A stretch of DNA of 64,000 bases. It comes from Nautilus pompilius. Its lineage: Eukaryota > Mollusca > Cephalopoda > Nautilida > Nautilidae. The position numbers and the translations under genes were made by a program. The DNA lies in NCBI GenBank assembly GCA_018389105.1, contig JACATO010000311.1, positions 2,066,001 through 2,130,000 on the forward strand, written 5' to 3'. A model generated the notes under the pieces. It was not told the origin of the DNA, ran no database searches, and worked only from the letters and a program-made list of their open reading frames with translations. Positions 25,380 through 39,300 of this stretch are shown one piece after another (position 1 is the stretch's first letter; each line of letters opens with the position of its first letter).

Positions 25380-27250
25380 AGTGGTGCTAGAAACAGACAG
25401 TTAAAACCTGGCATCACTATTGGAGATGTATACAACTTTAACAGAACAACAAGCATGCTACAATTTTCTGCTATCTAAAGATATCTTAAATGCATACAGT
25501 GGTGGCTCTCAGGAAACAGATTTGCTTATAACAATGTTATGCAGGTAGTAGTGTAAAACTGTTTATGACAGCAACTGATCTAGTGCATTGACATTTCAGG
25601 GAACTGTTGGACTGATTTTCTGTATATGCATTCTCTCAAAATATAAAAATTCACTTTACATATTGACATATCCTCATTTTAAGTATGACCTTATTACAAA
25701 TGACTTTAGTTTATCTATAAAAAATGTTGGCCTTGCCATAATTATTAGTTTGATCTTTGAGGCATCACATGCCTAAAGCAAGACTTGCTCTGTTCTGTCA
25801 GTCACTAAGAGTTTTTTCTCACGTTTTTAAAGAAAGAGATGCAATAAGGGGTTGTGTTGGCATAAGCAGTTTAAGCACTAATTTGGTTAAAACACCTATT
25901 AATTCTAACAAGAAGATTTGACATTTGACAGTAGGTGAGATACAGAAATTTTAAACACCAGCTTTAGAAAACCAAGATCTTTTTCTCATTGATAGGAAAG
26001 CACACAATCCTAAAGATAGATTGCCAAATATCTAAACCACTACAAATTTGATTGGAAGGAAATATGATTTTAAACTTCAACTTTAGCAAACTTTAAACTA
26101 ATCAAATCATGGCAGTCCAATGTAATAAGTTCATGTGGCATTCTCTTAAGATATAGAGCTACTATTTATGCTGAGACAATTTTTCTTTTAGTAAATGTAG
26201 CTAATGCATCTTCAACATCTGACCTTTCTTTTATAATGGTGATTTTAGATTTAAAAATTGCATACAATACCTTGATTAGAATTTGGATCACAAAGAGAAA
26301 GATATCTTAATTTTGAAATGCAAATTTTAAAATTAGAACCTAAAATATGAATGTTTTATTTTATTGTCAGGCAATAAAGATAGTTTATAACTGGCAAATA
26401 TGAGTCCAGTTCCATCAGTGTTATCCACATTATCTCCCCTTATCTCTGATAATTTTAAATATGATGGAAGAAGTGCTCATGGATTTGTCCCTTGTTCTAA
26501 ATAGATGACGGTGTAACTAGACAAACTTTGGCTCCAACTAAAAATTGTGTTGAGATGACAATAAATGTAGAAGAATTTAGAATTAATGAATTTATTTAAG
26601 TGTTTTTGATTAAATATTCAAAGATACCTGGTACTAATATCTACACATTCTTCTACAAATAGTGCATCTCCTTCCTTTTCCAATTTTAAAATTTACTTAG
26701 ACTACTCATCTTCTATATCTTTGTATTGGTATTTTGATATTTTTTATTATGTACTTCATAACATTCATAGTCTTCAATCAAAGAAGGCTTATACTATTTT
26801 AAAATTTCATTCTAATTATTTTATAAATATGGTATTTTGGAATAAATAGCCTTTTGTATTCACCTTTTTAAAAAGTTGAATTTAAATAATTTACTCATGT
26901 TTTTAAAAAAATGTAATCAGAAAATATTTTTTGAGCAGTTTTTTTATCAAAGAAACATTTTATTTACGTTAATTTTATCTAACATTATAAATTAAGCTTC
27001 TAGGGTGCTAATATTTCTTCTCCATGGATAGTATACATGCAATTTATGTATATTTTTACCTGGAAAGTGCAGGATGGGGAGGAATTTGATTAATGTAAAT
27101 TTACAATTTGTACTCTGGATTTGTTACTCATGTTACTATGTACTGTCATGTTTACTATTAATCAAGCATTGTAGTAATTTTTGGATTTTTTTTTTTTTTT
27201 AGTATTACTAATAACAAGAATACTAATGGTTTAGAAAAATTTCAAGTTTA
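25380..27250. other. AT-rich DNA, nothing recognised
   Basis: No coding or repeat signal stands out in this interval. Confidence 0.45.
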
Positions 27251-27255
27251 TTATA

Positions 27256-28270
27256 CACTGTTCAAAACAATACAGGAGTATTGTGATATAGTGAATGAAT
27301 ATATTAAGGATAAAACAGCACACATTTTAGATTGATTATAAAGTTTGACCTATAGAGTACCTTTTGTATAATATCTGAAATTTTTGGATACATTTAGTGA
27401 CATCACAATGACAACAAATAGTAGCATGAGTGGCCATACTGTTCACCAAAAGCTTGACACTTTTTAAAAGTAGTTACACAAGCATGTGATTGCTCTCCAA
27501 TGCACCTGGAAAGTTCATTGTAGACATGTTCTATGAGGCTAGGTCAAGGGAACAAGCAAACCATGGAAGAGACAATTTTCTCTTGAAGGTGGTTTTTGCA
27601 TGATGGGTCTTTACATTAGTGACTTCATAAAAACAGTTTAAATGCTGCTCTAATGACCTTATCCTGGTAGTGCTGACTTGTAACACTTCCATCAAAGAGA
27701 ATCTGTTTGTGGTCATGTGACATAGCCCCCTAGTTTAGAACAGTGACATTCCCAAAACAGTGTCTCTAACATGTTACAGTCAACATTGTGTTGATTCCTG
27801 CCAATCATATACATATAGCAAAGTCATGAGAGAACCTGGCACCACTCTGCCAAAGCCTAGCGCAAATGAGTCCTAGCCCACCCTAATCTTGCCATAAAGA
27901 TGTGCTGCTGTTAGGGATGAGTGAAGTACTGGGCATCTATCATATGGATTAGCATAGTGAAGCTGATCTTGCTTAGTCTGCTTAGAGATAGTTTCATAGA
28001 CTTAATGAAATTTGTTCTAGATGGAATGTGCCTAGATATTGCAGTTGCATTGAATCAGATAAGTAATATAAAGGTTATCATGTCACCACCTTGTTAGGTT
28101 TTTCATGAAATGAATTATGTCTTTGCCTCTACTAAAGTCAGCTGATTTAACACTTTTATAATAAGTTTAGCAGCCAAAACTGTCTGTCTGATTCTTGTCC
28201 ACAGCTTAGGTATGGTTAAGTATCAGTACTTATCGGTAAGTAGTCATCAAAGCACCAAACCATACTGTGT
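27256..28270 (-). mobile_element. Tc1-like transposon remnant (-)
   Basis: The left end CACTGTTCAAAAC at 27256 follows TA and looks like a Tc1-type terminus. On the minus strand around 27500-27560 frames read PWFACSLDLASIEHVYNEL, the WPA.SPDLNPIEHvWdel block with the catalytic Glu. DHKQILFDGSV precedes it near 27670-27715. The right end was not located. Stops in all frames show decay. Confidence 0.75.
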
Positions 28271-28283
28271 TTGGTAACTTTGT

Positions 28284-28526
28284 GTGAACATTTGTGCTAG
28301 ACTTTATGCCAAATTTGACTATTGTTATGTAGATTTAGAATCATCTAATAGTGGTGTGACTTTTGCAGTTGCATCTCATTCAGAGACAAAACCAAACAAA
28401 GCATTTAAAACAACAAAAATGTCACATGACTCAACCCTTGGGTTGGCAGAGTTGAAGAATCTTATGACATCTACAATGGCCAAGGTGATTGTAAACAGTT
28501 GTAAAAGAGGTTTCTACAAAATATAG
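28284..28526 (+). other. Unassigned 80-codon ORF
   Basis: This frame begins MNICARLYAKFDYCYVDLES and ends in DSTLGLAELKNLMTSTMAKV and a basic tail. Composition is more protein-like than most frames here. I recognise no family, and no splice sites clearly frame it. It may be a transposon fragment or chance. Confidence 0.2.
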
Positions 28527-29775
28527 TATTGTTTTGTTCATTGTATATCGCTGAATTTTGAGAGTTATTTGGTGATAAGGAATTTAATCTAGAGCACTAT
28601 TTCTTTTACTGATGCACAAAAATTAATGGACAGATGTGTTAATATAATAACTTACCAATTGCTCATAGAAAAGATAGAAAAATAGTTTGGATTTGGTAAT
28701 GCCATAGTTTATATTTATTAATACTGTAATTACAGAGTAATAATATCAAATATTTAAATGTGAGTGTTTTTTGTTTTAGTTATTCTTAGAATTTTGTGAT
28801 GAGTTTGATCAATCATTTATGGTGGTGATATCAACAAAGTAAATGTTCAACTGATATAGAAGTAAATATTCTAGTTTGTACTGCCACTCATCCTCTTGGA
28901 AAATTTTGCCCATCAGAGTTAAGCAGTCATGATTTTATGCAGATAAGAGAATTCACCTTCATGATATCATTTTCTGCTTTTGCTTTAACTACAAGTGAAA
29001 AAGCTCCTGAATGATCTCAGATGAATTTGACCACCAGCTTATTCAGAGTTTAGGTCAGGTGGGATAGATCATCATGAGAACCAGTCATATTTATATTTTT
29101 TAAATTACAGGATCTGAAACCTCACTAAAATAAAAAAAAAAACAAAATATTATCATCTGTCAAAGAAGTTATCTGATTTATTTTAATTTTTATTCTCAAG
29201 ATGATTAGGAGTCCATTAAAATGGACCAGTACTAGTATTTCAAAGTTTTAATAATGCAGTTAGTAGCTTGACTGAATCAGATATCTACCAGTTACAGAAA
29301 TGAGTTTTTAGATAACAAATACTATCCTCCTCTTACTCTCCAGTTGTTGTTTTTTTTTTTTTCAATGCTTCAGCATTTTATATAATTTGGGAAAGAGAGA
29401 CTTAAAGTAGAAGAGTTGTAGATGCTGATTACCTAGGAATGGATTAGAGGGGAATGTTGTAACAGAAAGTTACTATTATAGAGCTATTGATGCTTTTTTA
29501 GATATGAATTAGGGTTTTAAATAATGATTCAAAACTTAAAATGAGATCTAACATCATGCAAAATAAGGATTTAAGTATTTCAGTTTTTTAAGGCTTCTAA
29601 AAGATGAAAATGTTCAAATAACTCCAAAGTAAGCAACATATCACTTCTCTGGTATGGGGGTTGGATCTCCTTGTTCTCTTCTTTGCTATTTAATTGGTAG
29701 CTAATGCATGTATCTTTTGTACATTGTTCTTGGTCTGCCTTTTTTGAACTTTTTTATTGCTGTATAAATAAAATT

Positions 29776-29965
29776 CATGCACCCGTGCACACACAACCAC
29801 CACCATCCCACATGTGCATACACACACCACTTCACACCATCCCACATGTGCATACACACACCACTTCACACCACCACACATATGCGTGCGCACACCATCA
29901 CACACCACTTCACACCATCACCCACACCCTCCACCACTTCATACCACCACCAGCAGCAGCAAGCC
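29776..29965. repeat. CA/CCA-rich minisatellite, about 34-bp unit
   Basis: Two near-identical 34-base units (containing CCCACATGTGCATACACACA) and several partial copies form a C/A-rich tract. It ends in CCACCAGCAGCAGCAAGC. It produces long false ORFs on both strands (His/Thr/Pro on +, Cys/Val on -). Confidence 0.9.
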
Positions 29966-31039
29966 ATGCCAAATTTTTTCCAACTTAATTTTTGTTGATT
30001 TGTTACTTAAAATATATATTATAACATCTTGTCAACTTTGTCTATGCCTTTTTTTTTTGTTGTTTAGGAATTCATTGGATTGTTGACCAGAAGTTTTTTC
30101 AGCCAATGAACACTATTATTTTATGTTAATGTAGCTCAATTTTATTAAATTATTTTTTGAAAACCTAGATGTTTTTAAAATTATCAAAGATGATGATAAA
30201 AGATTCTATGAGTCAGGATTGTCATATAAAACATGTACATAACTAGAAAAAGCTTTCAGTCTTTTATTAAACAAACTTGGTAAATTGATTTTTAAGGCTA
30301 TACATTAAATTAAAATTTATGTATGTGCCAGTTTTTGTCTCATTATCAATTTTCAGTCAGTTCTACTTACCTGTGAGTATAGGCGGATGTGACCATCATA
30401 CAACCTTAATTTTCATGAAATTTTGAAAAATGCTAGGTACTATGCATTGTAAAAGGATTAGAATAGTGGACTTCATTTAGATCTATTTCTAGTTATTGTG
30501 GATGTTTGGCTGTATTTTGTTATACATTGCTTACCATCATGAGGAAACACTTGCTGTTAGATAAACAAAAAGTTTTTCAAAAATGGTTCTAATGTCCAAA
30601 GCATTTTTTTAAAGTTTAACCAGCCTTTATGATCTTATCATATTGAAAGACATTTTTGATAGAATGAAGGTGTGTTATTTACTCTCTTAAGATAGTCAGG
30701 TTCTACTCAAATTTTATCTAGCAAAAAGCTTTGGAACTGTTATATATAGTTGAAGCTCATAGCAAATCCCATGGGACTTAAGATAAAGTTTACTAAATCA
30801 GAATGTTCATTATATCCTGGTTTAGTAATTTGCTACATAAAACAATGAAGAAACATGCATTGTCATGAACATTAAATATTAAATATGCAGTTTAAGATAA
30901 AATTAGACAGGCTACATACATTTTCAAAGTACATGAATATAATAAAGATGAAGTTACATACCTTTGAATTTTTTTTTTTTTGAGAAAAAAGGTGGACTGC
31001 TTCTAATTTTGTACATGTGGTTTTATTCTTATTGATTAG

Positions 31040-32170
31040 TCCAAAAAGTTCCTCGGTTCAGGGCAAAAACCATGGAAATGCACAGTCTCTATCTCTTAGC
31101 CTTTTAAGGAAGCAAATACTGGTTCAGTAGTTTCATCATCTCCATCAGAAGTTTTGTCCATTTCTTAATTTTTCTTGCTTCCATTACAGAGTTAATAATG
31201 CCATTGTCTATTTCTTCTCTTCATGGAATCATAGTTTTTTAAAGATATTATTTCATTAAGCTTTATTTCTGGGATACTCTATCTTTTGCATTCATCATAT
31301 ATAATGGGTATCTCATCTGAGTGTTTACCACTATCAGTCCAATTAGCTTGTTTGAAACAGTTTGCTATGTACTTCTCCATTACCTGCTTTCATGCTCTCT
31401 TTGTGTGCATGGCTTGCAGAATATCCACTTAAATTTTTTTATTATTGCCTATACATTTCAACCACTCAAAATAGGGAACCTCCTGTACCAGGACCTAAAA
31501 CACTTGGTCATGCCCTGGTCCATCAGCTGTAGTATGGTAGTGGAATTAGGAGGGAAAAAGTGCACTGTCACAGCCTTAAAATGTAATTTTGGGATCTGCT
31601 GGACAGTTATTCATGAACACTATAATTTTTTATTTTTCTGTCTGTATTTTTAATCAAAATATTTGAGTCATTTGTCACCAGTCATTCATGCTTTTTTAAT
31701 TTATCAATATGTGACAGACAATATTTTTTACATCTTTAAACCATTTTGGAATTTTCTGCTCTTTCTCAAAAAAAAAAAAAGAAAAAAATGGTCAGCATTT
31801 GACCCATCCATATTTCTTTCAAGCAGGGGATTTATTTGTTGCTTGTTCTTTTTGGTGCTGACATAATTATCATCTCTGATGGTAACTGTTTTGGTGGGCA
31901 GAAATTTGTGAAATAACCCAGTTTTGTTGATACTGTAAATGTTATTCGGGCTGCTGTTTTAATCAAACATTGGTTGTCTTGTTTCAGCAGTTTGAACTAC
32001 TACATGCCTAAATATGATGCAATTTTTTTAGTCTTTGCTCATATAGGAATATTTTTGTTTCTTGCTGCTTTAAACCGGCACTATATGGTATTTTGAAGAT
32101 ATTTGTGATCTGTAATATAAATTTATTTTCTTTCAATAGATGTCCCCTTGTTTACATTGATAGTATTTTA
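31040..32170 (-). mobile_element. Tigger/pogo (DDE_1) transposase remnant (-)
   Basis: Reading the minus strand from about 31960 down: TKLGYFTNFCPPK and a degraded K.ERLT..CCNMDGS-like stretch (31790-31960) are followed by MNNCPAD near 31595-31615 (second Asp, LLLDNCPAH block). Next comes PPNSTTILQLMDQGMTKCF near 31500-31545, the PPNTTSxiQPMDQGVI block with the third Asp. The helical C-terminal part extends to about 31050. The order is right, but there are stops and frameshifts. The upstream DNA-binding part may continue to about 32400. The + strand frame 31321-31653 is its shadow. Confidence 0.85.
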
Positions 32171-32489
32171 ATCTTATCTCCATTTGCCCAAACTGTAGCC
32201 ACTCTACCTTTTTGTTAGTATGAGTTCTCTGCCAGCTGTGGCTTGAGATTTTCTTTTTTGTTCTAGATCAAGACTTTGCAGTTTTAATTTTAGACTTAGA
32301 GGTGTCTTATTTGCATTCAACTTTCACAAAGCACTTTGCTCTCTTTTGCTTAGCCAATCATTATCTTTGTTGTATCAAGATAATAGCACAGCTTACCTGA
32401 GTAAGTTTAAAATCAGGCAAGCCATGTCCAGGTTGGCGTATTGTAATAGATCATTTAATTAAAGTACATTTCAGTAGGTAACTTCCATT

Positions 32490-33670
32490 CTAGTTATTGA
32501 GCTTGTTAAATTTGGGTTTTATATGGTTAAAACTATTAAATATGCAAAAACAATATATAAAAATTATAATAAATGTTTTGCCTCTTATGTCAGTAAATTG
32601 CACAATATTGAAACAAAGAAAATCATAGAGGAAAGTCTTTTTTCCCACATTGGTTAAAATGAGGGAATGGGGATGGGAGCATGTGGCATAAAGCAAGTAC
32701 AGAGTTCAGAACAACAGCAACTAATCGTGCAGACAAGACGTGTAGGGTAGGTAATACAATGTGCCAGCAGTAGTTAGATGGAGTCATATTACCCATTTTT
32801 AAATGTATTGTGAAAAATTTTGACTTTATTAAAGAAATCGCTTGCTTATGGCATGTAGCATTTTCATTTTCTAAAACTGCATAAATGTTATCAGAAACTG
32901 AGTATATTGGTTTGGTTTTTTAATTTACATGACAGCTATTGTTCAGGATAAAACAAACTTTAGTATGCTGTTATTTTCATATTAAGAAGAAAAAACATTT
33001 GATAATACAACAGTTTATTCAATTAGTTATGTGCCAAAATCTTGTTTCCATAATTAGAGGAGATAGCACATGCATCCTGAAGAAAGCACTAGTTTCCACA
33101 CAGTACATATCAACACCTTAGTGCTATTTACATTTTTCTTATTAAGTGTTTTAAAAAATGTCAGATATTGCAGTTCTCCTTATTGTTCTGATTTTTGCAA
33201 TTTTAATTGAGTAAAAAGGATATATAATGGTGATATGAGATAGTGTTACAGAAAGGTTGCTTAATACTAAATTGTAGCTGTGTGAGTGAGTGATCAGTAT
33301 TTGCTACTTTTTAAAAAAATATTATTTTACAAAATAAATTCTGAACCAGTAATGACTTAAATGGTCTAAATTATTTCATGTATGTCAAATAAATACTTTT
33401 TTTTTTTTTTAGATTTGTTTAGTTGAGATTTCAAAGATTTATTTTTCGTGGACCTGTTAGGGAATTTTAAAAGCTAATTTTTATTATATAAATTAAAATG
33501 TTTTGGACAGTTTGTACTAAACAAGAAATGCCTTTAGAGATGAAAAAATCTATTCTTATTAACTTTTTATAAGTTATCTTTTTAAAAACACTTTACATGG
33601 CCTATGTAATTGTAGAATTTTTTGCATGCATACATTCTGCTGGCTATCAGTTGTAGCTTTAATATTCATT
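32490..33670. other. AT-rich DNA, nothing recognised
   Basis: Small frames here have low-complexity composition. There is no splice-framed coding segment that I can support. Confidence 0.45.
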
Positions 33671-33679
33671 ATTTGTAAT

Positions 33680-34800
33680 ACAGTATATAATGGGTTGGGC
33701 CAACGTTTGCTTAAATAACAGCTATGACAGGACACAACATAGAATCTGTATCTTGAGTGATATTTTCCCATTCAGTTATTAATATTATACACAATGTAGG
33801 GAGCAACATAGGCAGAGGATCGTAATGGTGAATACGTCTTTCAAGTTCATCCCACAGATGCTCAATTGGATTGAGATCCAAGGATTGTGCTGGCCATGGG
33901 AGATGTCTGAAATCTCTGTCATGTTCCTCAAACATTGTCATCTTGGAAGTAGCTGTTCCCATCAGGGTATATGTGAAGCATCATTGGATGCATTTGCTCG
34001 AAAATGATGTTGAGGTAAGCTTTGACATTCATTCTACCTTCTGTAGGGACTAATGGTCCTCGGGTATGCCAGTAAAATACACCCCATAGCATGACTCTAA
34101 CACTGCAGGCCTGGATAGTTGGAACCACTTGGGAGGAGTGATTTGTGCAGCTTTCTCCAAATCTGTCAGTCTTTTATCTTTTTTTAAAAAAAGGGGTGAA
34201 GTGAGATTCATCAGACCACTTTTGCCAGTCCTTAGTCCAATGTCTGCACTACTTATACTTCACAAGGTTTTTTCTTTGTTGCTAACTGTAATCAGTGGTT
34301 TATGCAATGGTTTTACACTGCCATAGGCCATTTGTTACAGTGTTCTTCAGAAGGTATGATCAGGGATTGCCTTGCATTGGATGTCTCTGTCAATTGGTCT
34401 ATTGTTTGATGATGGTTGGATTTAACTATTCTGTCTAACTGCTTGCCACCTCTTTTTGTCACTAAATATTTATTGGCCATAATTCTCCCTTGCAGTAAAC
34501 ATTTTCTTCATCTGGTCCCATTGCGGATAAATTTGAATGACCAGTATTTTAGAGCAGTCTACCAACAAAAGTGAGAGATTCACTGGACTGACTCCAGATG
34601 AGTAGTTGGCCATGAAGAATGTTTGTGCTTTGCTGCATATGTCATGCTATTGTGTAATGTCTGCTGGCAGCTTTCAGAATGTCATCTAAACATTGTGTCA
34701 TAACCATCAGTATTCTTGGTAGTTATGATGCTTCTACAAACTGTGACAGCCGTGCAGCCAAAATGTTTTCATCAATAAAATATGACAAGAGTATACAGTA
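33680..34800 (-). mobile_element. Tc1-like transposon remnant (-), best preserved Tc1
   Basis: Minus-strand frames read VMLWGVFYWHTRGPLVPTEG then FEQMHPMM...YFQDDNV (33928-34128). In another frame they read EEHDRDFRHLPWPAQSLDLN then PIEHLWDELERRIHH (33780-33930). These are the second Asp and the Glu of the Tc1 D,D34E triad. About ten residues expected between QDDN and EEHD are missing, so a small deletion also shifts the frame. Inverted ends seem to lie near 33685-33730 and 34745-34795 (AACAGCTATGACAGG versus GGCTGTCACAG reversed), but they are diverged. Confidence 0.85.
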
Positions 34801-34809
34801 CACTTACAG

Positions 34810-36236
34810 AAGTCTTCAGTAAACATGATATAAAGACTGTCAGTATTATTGCAGACATGACTGCTAAGTTTTAGTGTTTTTTTTTTTTTAATTTTGAACT
34901 TTGCTACCTGTTAAGACTTAAATCAACTGAAGACATTGGATACAGATTTATTTGTAATTCTTCAATAATTTCTGGTTTATCAATTTAATCAACATTATTT
35001 GGTTTCCTTGTTGGTAAAAGCAACATTTAAAAGCTCCATTATTAAGTGTATGCTTAATATATTTGATACTGATAAACCTGTGTGAATGCAATTTCTGATG
35101 AATTGAGAAGAGTAGCTGATTACATTATTAAATGTGATAAATTTATTAACAATTTGAAACAGTTTAACTACCAGTCAGTCATGGCTTATATTGAGCTGTA
35201 CCATATCCAAAATTACAACTTTGTTAATTAATTATCTCTAAACTGCTAATAGAGTTGATCTGTAATGTGCCACCTTCCATTGTTTATATTGTCATTAGAG
35301 TAGTAGTGAAATGTTTCAACTGTAAACTATTTCCTTAATACTAGAATTCGCTAATTAACCAAGGTTTGGTTGGTATTTGATTGTCTTCATTTTATGGTTT
35401 CATTGGATTTGATGTAATGATAAGATTGCTCAGTTATATAAATTAATTTCCAGTGTTCATTTGCAGAGTTGTGATTCTGGTATTCCTTATTATTGGTTTT
35501 GAATGGTTTATCCCAAATCAATATACAAGCTATGCAAATGCATTATAGTGAAAAATATTTATTCTTTTAAATTTCTGATTAAATGTCATCCTAGACATCC
35601 TTGTTTGATTCTTTTTTCTTTATTTTTTTTTTCTATACAAAACAGATATTTATAAAATTGAGTGATTTCCTCAGTTAATAATAACAGTAAATTCTTGCGT
35701 TGATTGAACATTTATTTTTTTTTTTTTTTGCCTTTAAGTTAAGTTTTTTGTTTTGGGAATATTCACTGGCTTTTTACACCAATTTTCCTGGATAAATTTA
35801 GTTCTCTTTTTTTTTCTTCTTAATGTGTAAAAAATGTTGCATGCATTATGTCACTGCTTTTTATTGTTTTTTTTTAAATTACAGACACTTTTTTTTTGTT
35901 TATCATATATCAGATAAATTGCTAGCTTTCCTGACATGTTTACTTTAAAAAAAAAAAAATACTGCTTAGATGGTACCAATTTCTGGATTGTATAATTATT
36001 AATTGACTTGTGTGGATGTGTGCATGTCTAAGTCCAGTTGTTTATTTTAAAATTCCTAAAAGAAAGTTTAAATCATAAATGCATTAAAAAATTTTTTTTA
36101 AAATTATTGACTCATTTGTCTGTTTTTTTGGGGGGGTATGACATCTGTTTGTTTAACTAATGACATTTTTTTTTAAAGATCCTACCAATTCAGTTTTGTT
36201 TTGTATTTTGCTTCATAGTTGCTAAATCTGTTTCAG
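34810..36236. other. Intron sequence before the first recognised WAC exon
   Basis: T-rich, with many poly-T runs (35710, 35805, 35890, 36165) and the polypyrimidine tract of the 36236 acceptor. I see no coding segment here, and none matching the expected WAC N-terminus. Confidence 0.6.
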
Positions 36237-36394
36237 GGTCAACAGATTCTCCACCCACTGACAGAAAGTTCAACCATCACACACTTAACAGTAACAATAG
36301 AGGCAGTGGGAGCAATCATCAGAATCATGACAATAGAAGTCATAAAAATGATAAGGATATTAAAGAACAGAAAGAAAAAGACCATCGAGCAGAG
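36237..36394 (+). CDS. WAC: WAC exon, N-terminal polar segment (residues 1-52)
   Basis: The acceptor is ctgtttcag and the donor is GAG|gttagt. The exon opens with two bases of a split codon and ends on a codon boundary. It encodes a hydrophilic stretch beginning [10 protein letters not shown], rich in Asn, His, Ser, Lys and Asp, with a charged end [11 protein letters not shown]. It corresponds to the disordered segment just before the WW domain in WAC. On its own it would be hard to identify. The assignment rests on phase continuity with the WW exon and the similar composition of the vertebrate segment. Confidence 0.82.
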
Positions 36395-39300
36395 GTTAGT
36401 ATGTCCTTTACCATGTTATGTTGGTTGTCTGATATCTTTTATAGCTTGAGTAGTTTTCAGACTATTTAGGATTTGTTGACAGTTAACAGCATTTTAAACT
36501 GAAAATGTGGGCTGCAATTTAATTTAAAAATCTCTGCATTTGATACTATCTGGTAGCTGCTGGATGAACACTGCCTTTGTTGCATTTTTCAGATATTTCT
36601 TCATTTTAGCATCAACTTTTAGATTTAATCAAAAGAATAGTATGTAACTGGGAATTTATTTTGTAAAATTGTTATTTCTGCTGCAAAGTAAAGGGAGATG
36701 ACCAATAAAACCACCACCTTTCTGCAGACTTGCAACTGCCAGAAAAAAATGGCATTAGCACAATGTGTTGCTTTTCTCTTTATTGCATTCTCAAATATCC
36801 CTATCTCACATGATCAGGTTCCAGGAACTATGGTTGGCATAGAAGTTTCTGTTGCATACCAACTTTGGCTGCCCTAACAATAACACCTACTACAGTGCCC
36901 AACTATGAGAAGCAAATAGCTGGGTAAACTTCTAATATGGCCTGAACCCATTTAACTGAGTTGCTGCTGAGATGAGTGAGAATGATCATGCTAAATATTT
37001 TTCCACAATGTTCAATTGCCATAAATATTTTGTTGGGTTTAATACCAGGTTTCTTGAGGTGGAGAAGGACACCATCACCTTAAGTTCATTAGCCACTTAT
37101 TTCTCAGTAAATTCTTTTTAACATAGTTATGTGTTTGGGGTCAGATTAAAATTCCCAATGGAGTAAATGATGCCCACCTGGTATTTCATGGCAGGCCAGG
37201 AGGTTATGGTACTACTATCTTTTTTCGTCATTCCTTTAATTTTCACAATGTCTTCAATGCTTCCTTCCCAGCATCTATCATAATATCCCTCCATATTTGA
37301 CTGTCCTGAATACACATTTCTCATAGCTTTGCCTCACAAAGCATATCACCTAGAATTTCAAAATAATTCTATTTTGGTTTCCTCTATCTTTACATTATTC
37401 ATTGGGCAAGTTTTTATGTATCTTTGCATGCTTTATTGCCAGATGATGATGTGTTTTCCTAGCAGCAACTTTTCCTATGAGACCACCTTCTATTAGTAAC
37501 AAGTACTCCATGATATTGCTGTACCTTGGCAATAATTTCTGGTGAATTTTTAAACTTGAAATCTTTTTTCTAAAATGTGATCCTTACATCTGTTTTCTTT
37601 TCTTTGTAGTGTATCTTTCCCTGCAATGAAACACATTTTCCCTGTTCTCTGAATCTTCTAATTATTAATTGAAGAGACCGTTTGAAATATGTACGCTGTT
37701 GGTTACGTAGTATTGAGTTTTATTTTCTTTATACAGTGCATTTATTTCAGTATGTTTTTGACCACTTAATTATTTTTTCCCCTCTTAATGGTGAATTTAT
37801 TAACCGTACTAGATTATAATACATTATTTACAGTTGTTTTTCTTCAATATCAAAATCTGAAAGATGAGAGTTTAGATTAGTTGATAATGACTATAAGCTT
37901 AATATAATATTACATTTATATTCCAGTAAAAATAATCAACATACACACTGACGTATAGAAATCTGAGCTGGGGCCCAAATTCCTCAATTCAAAACCACAA
38001 AATAAAACGTTGAAATAAAGATTTGCACATAATCAGGAGTTCCCAGTAACGTATTTGATGTTGTGCATTCTAAGATAAATTGTGATTGCCAGACATTTTA
38101 AGCTCTTTTGATGATTTTGTGATTTCATTTTATTTTGGATTTTGACTTTGTTTTGTGCTCTGTGTGTCACATAGGTCAGGAAAGCCACTTTAAATTAAAT
38201 ATTTGTTTAATGTACAAATATTTGAGCTTATACAGAGAAATAACCAGTTATTTTACATATAAGTTCATTATACTGTGCCCCTTTTCTTTCAAAACTGCTT
38301 GAATTTTTTTAGGAAGGTTTTGCAAAAAAAACTTGAATGAATTTTATTCCAAGCATTAATCAGTACATGCCAAAGCTCATTCTTGGATTTAATTTGTTTG
38401 TCATTCTTGTCCAGATACTCATGCACTAAGGCCATAGCCATTATAATATTTCCAGCCCTTCACTCTTATATTGCAAATAAGTTTTGACTGGATTAACTGG
38501 GAGATGCTAAAAATGAAATCATCCCTAATCAGTCTCCCCTCCCCACCAATTAAAGGGAAAATAGCATGATGCATTCATTAATTCTTAGCATATTTCTCAC
38601 ACCAGTTAAAGAGATGCACTCCCATACCTGAAAAGAGCTACCGTTCTTGATTATTGTTTTTAGGCCAATCTTTGTATTTTTCCATAGGTCTTCTAGTAAA
38701 TATACTTCTGTCTTAACCTGAGGATTTTAAATTTTCATTCATTAGACCAAAGGACTTTATTCTCTACTGCTCACCATATTTTTTTTGTTGTTTTTTAGCA
38801 TAAATATTTAAGTATTATTATCTTTATGAAAAATTATTTCTTAATTGCCATATTCTTTTAATCGACTTAAAATTTATCTGCAAAGTGGTTGATGGATGAT
38901 GCAGTTGTACTCTTGAAGATTCCAACAGATCATGAATTAGTTGTTGACTGATTTAAAAAAAAAAAAAAGTTGTCCCTTAATGATATGATCTTTAGGTATT
39001 GTTTAATTTTATGAAAGATTTTTGGGTCATTTAGTTAGATCTCTTATATTTAACTGAGCCAACTTCATATTTGTAGGTAGTGGTTTGAACACAATTTTTA
39101 GAAAACTCAGTTTTATAAGCAATTTCATGCTGGGTATTACATTGTTGATGAAATACGTAAAATTATATTTCATAAACAGTTGACTCAAAACAAATAAAAT
39201 TTCCTAATTATTCTAAAAAGCAAAAAAAAAAAAAATAACAACCAAAGACAATTAATGATTTGTAATAAAACAGTAAGGTATTATATGTATTAGCAACATA

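Noticed and set aside
29690-30086. Overlapping frames on both strands rich in His/Thr/Pro or Cys/Val
   Set aside because: They are translations of the C/A-rich minisatellite.
31321-31653. 110-codon + strand hydrophobic frame
   Set aside because: It is antisense to the Tigger catalytic motifs NCPAD and PPNSTTILQLMDQG.
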